DNA of 64,000 nucleotides, from NCBI RefSeq assembly GCF_012184415.1, contig NZ_VTOX01000006.1:62001-126000 (forward strand), in the 5' to 3' direction. Both the position numbers and the translations under genes were made by a program. The notes beneath the pieces are model-generated. The model did not search any database and was not told the DNA's origin. It saw nothing but the letters and a program-made list of their open reading frames with translations. Below, in pieces: positions 58,979 to 64,000 of this stretch. Source of the stretch: Ramlibacter lithotrophicus (GTDB taxonomy: Bacteria > Pseudomonadota > Gammaproteobacteria > Burkholderiales > Burkholderiaceae_C). Every line of letters begins with the position of its first letter. Position 1 is the first letter of the stretch.

Positions 58979-59377
58979 CTACCCCCGCCCCGGCCGGCTC
59001 GACAGGACGCGGACGGAACCGCCTGCCACCATGACGCGCGAACCGGCGGGCAGGGGCCCGCGCTGCTCCACGGTGCGCGTGCTCCCGTCGTCCATGCGGA
59101 TGCGCATCCGCCACGCCGGGCCGGACTCCGCAGCCGACGGTCCCATGGGAACGGCAGCCTCGACCACGCCGCACTCCGCACACACCGGCGCCAGCGCGGG
59201 CGCCTGGCCCACCCCCCTCGCATCCGCGCCAACCTGGGTGGCATGCGTGGCCGCCGCGAGAACGGCTGCAATGGCCACCGCACCGACCGCCAGCACCGTC
59301 ACCACCAGCTCGCGACGCTGCGGCTCGCCCGGTGGCGAGGACTCTTCATCGGCGATGGCGCGGGCGTGTCGCTGCAT
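58979..59377 (-). CDS. Membrane-anchored small protein with CxxC motif
   Basis: 132 residues. One membrane helix (about 23-43), then a periplasmic part with VCAECGVVEAAVPMG and WRMRIRMDDGSTRTVEQRG, the latter resembling the C-terminal domain of some SlyB-like outer membrane proteins. The CxxC could bind metal or be redox active. First gene of the five-gene run to DUF427. Confidence 0.7.
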   Translation of the reverse strand: MQRHARAIADEESSPPGEPQRRELVVTVLAVGAVAIAAVLAAATHATQVGADARGVGQAPALAPVCAECGVVEAAVPMGPSAAESGPAWRMRIRMDDGSTRTVEQRGPLPAGSRVMVAGGSVRVLSSRPGRG

Positions 59378-59504
59378 GCGGGGTCTTCCTCCCCGGAGGT
59401 TTTAGCGAAAGATTCCCGCGCGCGCCCGTAGGCGCACGTGACGTTCGTAAGGGAAAATTGCTGAGCTTCGCGTAGGACGCGACTGACGCCGGGCTGGTTC
59501 GCTG

Positions 59505-60653
59505 TCAGTCGACGGCAGCGTAGACGAGGTGGCGGAACAGGTTGCGGTAATGGATCCGCTGGTTCGGCGCCTGCAGGAGCAGGAGCGCGAACAGGTCTTC
59601 GGCGGGGTCGACCAGGAAGTACGTGCCGCCTATTCCGCTCCAGAAGTACTGCCCCACGGACCCCGGCTGGGGCGCCAGGCCGGCGGCGGTACGGACGGCC
59701 ACGCCGAGCCCGAAGCCGTGCCCCGGCGGCAGCAGGTCATGGCGTACCGGAATCGGGCCGAGGTGGTCCGCGGTCATCCATTCGATGGTCTTGCGCGACA
59801 CGAGCCGCGTCCCTTCGAAGCGGCCCTGGTTGCGCAGGAGACGCAGGAAGCGCAGGTAGTCGTCCGCCGTCGAGACCAGGCCGCCACCGCCGGATTCGAA
59901 CGCGGGCACCTTGCGCACGTCAAGCAACGTGACGGCCTCGCCCGTGTCGGGATCGCGGTCCAGCGGCTCCGCGATGCGATGCCATTGCGTGCGCGGCACG
60001 GCAAAGGCCGTGTCCTTCATGCCGAGGGGCTCGAACAGGCGCTCGCGCAGCAGCGTCGCGAGCGACTGGCCCGTCACCACCTCCAGCACCGCGCCGAGGA
60101 CGTCGGTGGCGCGGCTGTATTCCCAGCAGGCGCCCGGATGATGCGCGAGCGGCAGCGCCGCCAACACCTTGCAGAACCCGGCGTTGCTGCGCGAACGATC
60201 GGCAAGGCGCGCGTCGCGGTATTGCCGCTGCAACGCGGACTCGCCGAGGAACTCGTAGGTGAAGCCCGCCGTGTGGCGCAACAGGTCGTGTACCGAGGCG
60301 TGGCGGCACGCCGGCACCAGGCGCACCCCGCCGCCCTCCTCGACGGCCACCTGCTGACTCCCGAACTCAGGCAGGAAATCGGCAACCGGATCGGTCAGCT
60401 GCAGCCGCCCTTCTTCGGCCAGCATCAGCGCCGCCAGCGACACCAGCGGCTTGGTCATCGAGTAGATCCGGAAGATCGCGTCCGCCGGCATCGGCGTGCC
60501 GGCCCGCGCGTCGAGCGAGCCGACGGCCTCGAAGCACTCCACGTGCCCGCCCAGGGCGACCACGGCGATGGCGCCAGGAATGCGGCCGCGGTCCACGTGC
60601 GACTGCAGCACCGAGCGCAGCCGCTGCAGCCCGGCGGCGTTCAGCGCCGCCAT
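59505..60653 (-). CDS. Beta-lactamase-fold serine hydrolase
   Basis: 382 residues, no signal peptide. Active-site Ser65-x-x-Lys68 in YSMTKPL; tyrosine motif as YSR in WEYSRATDVLG, instead of the YxN of class C lactamases; GHGFGLG and a C-terminal GGTYFLVDP in place of KTG. Likely an esterase or peptidase of the EstB/LpqH-type, not a resistance enzyme. Start overlaps the methionine synthase stop by one base (TGATG). Confidence 0.87.
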   Translation of the reverse strand: MAALNAAGLQRLRSVLQSHVDRGRIPGAIAVVALGGHVECFEAVGSLDARAGTPMPADAIFRIYSMTKPLVSLAALMLAEEGRLQLTDPVADFLPEFGSQQVAVEEGGGVRLVPACRHASVHDLLRHTAGFTYEFLGESALQRQYRDARLADRSRSNAGFCKVLAALPLAHHPGACWEYSRATDVLGAVLEVVTGQSLATLLRERLFEPLGMKDTAFAVPRTQWHRIAEPLDRDPDTGEAVTLLDVRKVPAFESGGGGLVSTADDYLRFLRLLRNQGRFEGTRLVSRKTIEWMTADHLGPIPVRHDLLPPGHGFGLGVAVRTAAGLAPQPGSVGQYFWSGIGGTYFLVDPAEDLFALLLLQAPNQRIHYRNLFRHLVYAAVD

Positions 60654-61672
60654 CAGCCGAACTTCCGCCGCGCCAGCGCTGCCCCGCGCGCCAGCGCCTC
60701 GAGTTTCCTCAGCGCCACCTCGCGGTCCATCGGCGCCAGTCCGCAGTTGGTGCAGGGGAACAGGCGGTGCCTGGGCACGAACTGGAGCGCGGTGCCTATC
60801 GTTTCGGCCACCTGTTCCGGCGTCTCGATGTCGTCGCTGGCGACGTCGATCACCCCCACCAGCACGTCCTTGCCTTCGAGCAGCCGCATCAGCTGCGGCG
60901 GCACATGCGAATGGAAGCACTCCAGGCTCACCTGCGCGATCGAACTGGCCGCCAGCGCCGGGAAGACCTGCTCGTACTGCCGCCACTCTTCCCCCAGGCC
61001 GTGCTTCCAGTCGATGTTGGCCTTGATCCCGTAGCCATAGCAGATGTGGACAGCCGTGGTGCACGTCAGGCCCTGCGCCGCGCGCTCCAGTGCCTGCACG
61101 CCCCAGTCGGCCGCCTCCTTCATGTACACGTTGAAAGCCGGCTCGTCGAACTGGATGATGTCGACGCCGTCCGCTTGCAGCGCCAGCGCCTCCTGATTGA
61201 GCAGTTCCGCGAAGGCGAAGGCCATCTTCACGCGGTCCCCGTAATGCGCATCGGCCACGGTGTCCACGATCGTCATCGGGCCCGGCAACGTGAACTTCAG
61301 CTGCCGCGTCGTGTGGGCGCGCGCCAGCCGCGCCTCGAACCCGTGCACCCGCCCCTTCAGGCGCAATGGCCCCACCACCTGCGGCACCAGCGCCTCGTAG
61401 CGGTTGTTGCGGATGCCCATCTTCACCTTGTGCTCGAAGTCGATGCCCTCGACCTGCTCCAGGAAGCCGTGCACGAAGTGCTGCCGCGACTGCTCGCCGT
61501 CGGTGACGATCGCCAGCCCGGCGTCCTCCTGCAGCTTGATCCACAGCAGCGTCGCGTCGGCCTTGGCCTGGCGCAAGGGCTCGCCCTCGAGCCGCCACTG
61601 CGGCCACAGCTTGTTGGTCTCCGCGAGCCAGCCCGGCTTGGGCAGGCTGCCCGCGATCGAAGTTGCGAACAT
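60653..61672 (-). CDS. Cobalamin-independent methionine synthase, C-terminal-type (core MetE)
   Basis: 339 residues, only the catalytic barrel; classical MetE is about 750. Zinc ligands His209 and Cys211 (VHICYGYG), Glu251 (SLECFHSH) and Cys310 (FPCTNCG); also QFDEPA (174-179). N-terminus MFATSIAGSLPKPGWL. Folate-independent short synthases (Mes families) share this form, so the methyl donor may not be methyl-THF. No DUF1852 (MesX) gene is adjacent. Divergent from PAP2. Confidence 0.87.
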   Translation of the reverse strand: MFATSIAGSLPKPGWLAETNKLWPQWRLEGEPLRQAKADATLLWIKLQEDAGLAIVTDGEQSRQHFVHGFLEQVEGIDFEHKVKMGIRNNRYEALVPQVVGPLRLKGRVHGFEARLARAHTTRQLKFTLPGPMTIVDTVADAHYGDRVKMAFAFAELLNQEALALQADGVDIIQFDEPAFNVYMKEAADWGVQALERAAQGLTCTTAVHICYGYGIKANIDWKHGLGEEWRQYEQVFPALAASSIAQVSLECFHSHVPPQLMRLLEGKDVLVGVIDVASDDIETPEQVAETIGTALQFVPRHRLFPCTNCGLAPMDREVALRKLEALARGAALARRKFG

Positions 61673-61746
61673 GGCTTCTCCTGGTGCGCTGCAGCGTCGC
61701 ATTTTGCACCGCCGGCGCGTGCGGCGCGGCCCGTATCATCGCCCGC

Positions 61747-62415
61747 ATGCCCGTCCACGGTGCTCCGGTGAGTCCGCCGGTCCTGCACGCGCGCGCGGCC
61801 CTGGCGTTGCTGGTGCTGGGTTGCGGCGCTTTCGCCGCCCTTGCCGCCGACCTGCTGCTGCAAGGGCCGGTGACGGCCGCCGATGCCGGCGTCAGCCGCT
61901 GGCTGTACCGCAATGCCGGCGCGGCGTTCACGGCGCTGATGGCCGCGGTCAGCGCCCTCCACGGCACCTGGCCGCTGCTGGCGATGTCGGCTGCAGCCGC
62001 GCTGGCACTGTGGTGGCGGCACCAGCGTGCGTGGGCCGCGGCGCTGGTGCTTTGCGTACCGGGCGGCATGCTGCTCAACTACGCCGTGAAGCACGCCTTC
62101 CAGCGCGCGCGCCCGGCCTTCGACGAGGCCGCGGCCATCGCCAGCTACAGTTTTCCAAGCGGTCACACCGCGGGCGCCACGCTGTGGTGGGGTTTCATGC
62201 TGGTCTGGTTGTTTGCCCATCGCGCCGACGCGGGGACGCGCATCGCGGGCGCGACGCTGGCGGCCGCCATGGTGCTGCTGACGGCGTTGTCGCGCGTGTA
62301 CCTGGGCGTGCACTACCTGAGCGACGTGCTGGCGGCGATCGGCGAAGGGGCGGCCTGGCTGGCGCTGTGCTTCCTGGTCCTGGCACGCCGGCCGTGGCGC
62401 CGTACGGAATCCTGA
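61747..62415 (+). CDS. PAP2-family membrane phosphatase
   Basis: 222 residues, about six helices. The phosphatase triad is present: KHAFQRARP, SFPSGHT, and SRVYLGVHYLSDV. Probably dephosphorylates undecaprenyl pyrophosphate or lipid phosphates in the inner membrane. The frame is open upstream to 61663, but the ATG at 61747 gives a compact start. Confidence 0.91.
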   Translation: MPVHGAPVSPPVLHARAALALLVLGCGAFAALAADLLLQGPVTAADAGVSRWLYRNAGAAFTALMAAVSALHGTWPLLAMSAAAALALWWRHQRAWAAALVLCVPGGMLLNYAVKHAFQRARPAFDEAAAIASYSFPSGHTAGATLWWGFMLVWLFAHRADAGTRIAGATLAAAMVLLTALSRVYLGVHYLSDVLAAIGEGAAWLALCFLVLARRPWRRTES

Positions 62416-62477
62416 ACGCGCGGCATTGTGGCGGGTGCCGGACGGTGCCAGAATTCCCGCCGCTACAGGAGAACACC

Positions 62478-62864
62478 ATGGGGATTCGCATCGTGCGGCT
62501 CGGCATGCCGCGCGCGCCCGGCGAAGGCGTGCGCCTCGGGACCGTGCGCCGGCCGCCGCGGGGCGTGCCGAAGTCGGAATTCGCCAGCCGCGACTTCTAC
62601 GACAGCTGGCTGCCCAATCTGTCTCCCAGCGCGCCGCTGATGGCGCAGGGGCAGGCCGCCACCGACGACAAGTCGTGGGCGGCGTTCAAGCGCAAGTTCC
62701 ACGCGGAGATGAAGCAACCCGAGGCCAGCCACCTGCTGGACGCGCTGGCGGCGCTTTCGCACCAGGCTTCGTTCTCGATGGGCTGCTATTGCGAGGACGA
62801 GAATCGCTGCCACCGCTCGGTGCTGCGCGAACTGCTGACGGAGCGCGGCGCGGCCATCGAGTAA
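62478..62864 (+). CDS. DUF488 protein
   Basis: 128 residues. Matches DUF488 (YeaO-type): RIVRLG, GVRLGTVRRPPRGVPK, DFYDSWLPNLSPS, and CYCEDENRCHRSVL with three cysteine/histidine residues. AGGAG precedes the ATG. Function of the family is not established. Lies 62 bp after PAP2. Confidence 0.86.
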   Translation: MGIRIVRLGMPRAPGEGVRLGTVRRPPRGVPKSEFASRDFYDSWLPNLSPSAPLMAQGQAATDDKSWAAFKRKFHAEMKQPEASHLLDALAALSHQASFSMGCYCEDENRCHRSVLRELLTERGAAIE

Positions 62865-62865
62865 A

Positions 62866-63753
62866 TCAGCGGCTCACGTCGGCCGGAATCGAATGGACGC
62901 CGGGCACCACGTCGGGCAGCGCGCTGCCGCACTGCTGGCAGAACCTCGCCTCCGGCCCGTAGCCGGCGGCCCCGCACCCGGCGCACTGGCGCGCGCCGAG
63001 CGGCGGCCGGACGTGGCGGCGCACGGTCATCTCCGCCGTGACGATGCCGGTTGGCACCGCCAGGGTGCCCCAGCCCACCAGCATCATGAAGGATGCGATG
63101 AACCGGCCGAGATCGGTTTTCGGCGTGATGTCGCCGAAGCCGACGGTGGTCATGGTGGTGATCGCCCAGTACACCGACGTCGGGATGTCGACGAAGCCGT
63201 TGGCCGGTCCCTCGACGACGTACATGACGGTCCCGACGACCAGGTCGATCATGAGCACGGCGACCAGGAACACGAGAATCTTGCGGCGGCTGGCCAGGAG
63301 CGCGCTGCCCATGTACTGGTACTCGCTGATGTAGGCCGTGAGCTTGAAGATCCGGAAGATGCGCAGCAGCCGCAGGATCCGCACGTCGATCAGTGCGTGC
63401 AGTTCGGGGAAGAACAGCGCGAGCCAGGTCGGCATCACCGCCAGCAGGTCCACGATGCCGAAGAAGCTGCGCGCGTAGCGCCAGCGGTTTTCCACGGTGG
63501 CGAGCCGGGCCAGGTATTCCACCGTGAACAGCAGGGTGAAGAACCACTCGACGCCGACGAAGAAGCGCCGATACTCGACGTGCCAGCCGGCCACGCTGTC
63601 GGCGATCACGACCACGACGCTGACGACGATGGCTGCCACCAGGATCTTGTCGAACAGCCGCCCCGCCGGCGTGTCCGACTCCCAGATCACCCGTGCCAGC
63701 CGCTGGCGCCACGAAGCGGCCTGCCGAACCGGGTCGAATCCCGGGTCTGCCAT
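62866..63753 (-). CDS. Voltage-gated-type K+ channel with C-terminal zinc ribbon
   Basis: 295 residues, six-helix ion channel. S4-like RILRLLRIFRIFKL (125-138) carries regularly spaced arginines. Selectivity filter TTVGFGD (202-208) is potassium-type. After the last helix, a zinc-ribbon pattern CAGC...CQQC (Cys257, 260, 272, 275) is fused at the C-terminus. The gene is convergent with DUF488 and 4 bp from the enolase-type gene upstream on the same strand. Confidence 0.9.
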   Translation of the reverse strand: MADPGFDPVRQAASWRQRLARVIWESDTPAGRLFDKILVAAIVVSVVVVIADSVAGWHVEYRRFFVGVEWFFTLLFTVEYLARLATVENRWRYARSFFGIVDLLAVMPTWLALFFPELHALIDVRILRLLRIFRIFKLTAYISEYQYMGSALLASRRKILVFLVAVLMIDLVVGTVMYVVEGPANGFVDIPTSVYWAITTMTTVGFGDITPKTDLGRFIASFMMLVGWGTLAVPTGIVTAEMTVRRHVRPPLGARQCAGCGAAGYGPEARFCQQCGSALPDVVPGVHSIPADVSR

Positions 63754-63757
63754 CGCG

Positions 63758-64000
63758 TCAGGCGACCGGACGGCTGAAGCGCTCCCACGCGTCCTGGGTG
63801 GGCGTCGTCCCCGCGCCCGGCTGCTGCGGCAGCCGGAAGCTGCCGTCCACCACCTCCGCCGGTTCGGTGAAGCAGTCCTTGATCCAGGGGATGTACTCGA
63901 GCACCTGGCAGGCCGGATGCGCGTAGCTCAGGTGCACGTGGACCTGGCTCATGTCGCCGGCATGCAGGGCCACCGGCAGCCTGTAGGCGTGCGCCGTCTC
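63758..64000 (-). CDS. C-terminal end of an enolase-superfamily (mandelate racemase/MLE-type) enzyme
   Basis: 81 codons remain; the 5' part lies beyond the window. Visible: RLPVALHAGDMSQVHVHLSYAHP, then LEYIPW, FTEPAEVVDG and RLPQQPGAG. This is the closing region of the MR/MLE barrel, where acid-sugar dehydratases and racemases end. Substrate cannot be told from the tail. Lies 4 bp upstream of the K+ channel gene. Confidence 0.75.
   Translation of the reverse strand, partial: ETAHAYRLPVALHAGDMSQVHVHLSYAHPACQVLEYIPWIKDCFTEPAEVVDGSFRLPQQPGAGTTPTQDAWERFSRPVA

Noticed and set aside
59505..60653. Beta-lactam resistance gene
   Set aside because: No signal peptide, and YSR and missing KTG differ from true class C enzymes; an esterase or peptidase is more likely.

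Overview
The window is GC-rich, gene-dense chromosomal DNA of a betaproteobacterium. The evidence points to order Burkholderiales, most likely a Comamonadaceae-type genome. The order leuC-entericidin-leuD-leuB-asd-fimV-truA-trpF-trpB-trpA-accD, the block mdh / GntR regulator / sdhCDAB-sdhE-gltA, and the rpsP-rimM-trmD-rplS operon are typical of that group. No tRNA, rRNA, CRISPR array, phage or transposase gene was seen. The genus cannot be fixed from the sequence alone.

Layout. (1) 1-5140: acnA (minus, 3' end outside the window) and serC, divergent from an XRE/MmyB-type regulator and a DUF4197 exported protein. (2) 5204-10491, minus: operon mdh - HpcH/HpaI lyase - small exported protein - acnB. 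(3) 10639-16643, plus: GntR/UTRA regulator, then sdhC-sdhD-sdhA-sdhB-sdhE-gltA, ending in a strong terminator. Regions 1-3 place aconitases A and B, malate dehydrogenase, succinate dehydrogenase and citrate synthase within 17 kb. A perfect 14-bp palindrome sits between the divergent mdh and gntR genes. (4) 16816-28981, plus: leucine genes leuC-leuD-leuB with an entericidin-like lipoprotein inserted, then asd, fimV, truA, the trpF-trpB-trpA overlap operon and accD. (5) 29031-36223: accessory stretch with a possible small ORF, a multidomain secreted lysyl-endopeptidase-like protease, a proline-repeat SGNH esterase lipoprotein, an orphan PAS histidine kinase and a Bcr/CflA-type MFS exporter. The usual Comamonadaceae neighbour folC is absent after accD. 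(6) 36424-40940: branched-chain amino acid type ABC importer livHMGF plus binding protein. (7) 41019-47938: DEAD-box helicase, orn, M48 membrane protease, phhB, rsgA, a CobD/CbiB paralogue and a CoA-type Nudix hydrolase. (8) 48007-50099, minus: rpsP-rimM-trmD-rplS. (9) 50205-56029: GNAT enzymes, Pit phosphate transporter with DUF47 partner, DUF486, an RluA-type pseudouridine synthase, an exported intradiol dioxygenase and an SDR. (10) 56039-59377, minus: five tightly packed genes containing egtB-egtD (ergothioneine biosynthesis), two short exported or membrane proteins and a DUF427 protein. (11) 59505-64000: beta-lactamase-fold hydrolase with a short core methionine synthase, PAP2 phosphatase, DUF488, a voltage-gated-type K+ channel with a C-terminal zinc ribbon, and the C-terminal end of an enolase-superfamily enzyme.

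Most of the window is conserved central metabolism. The most unusual parts are the ergothioneine-type operon with uncharacterised companions, the gntR/mdh palindrome, the protease architecture, the zinc-ribbon channel, the short methionine synthase and several strong RNA hairpins. I found no clear novel defence or mobile system. Coordinates, motifs and hairpins were read directly from the sequence. Functions rest on recognised protein families, and regulatory assignments are inferences.
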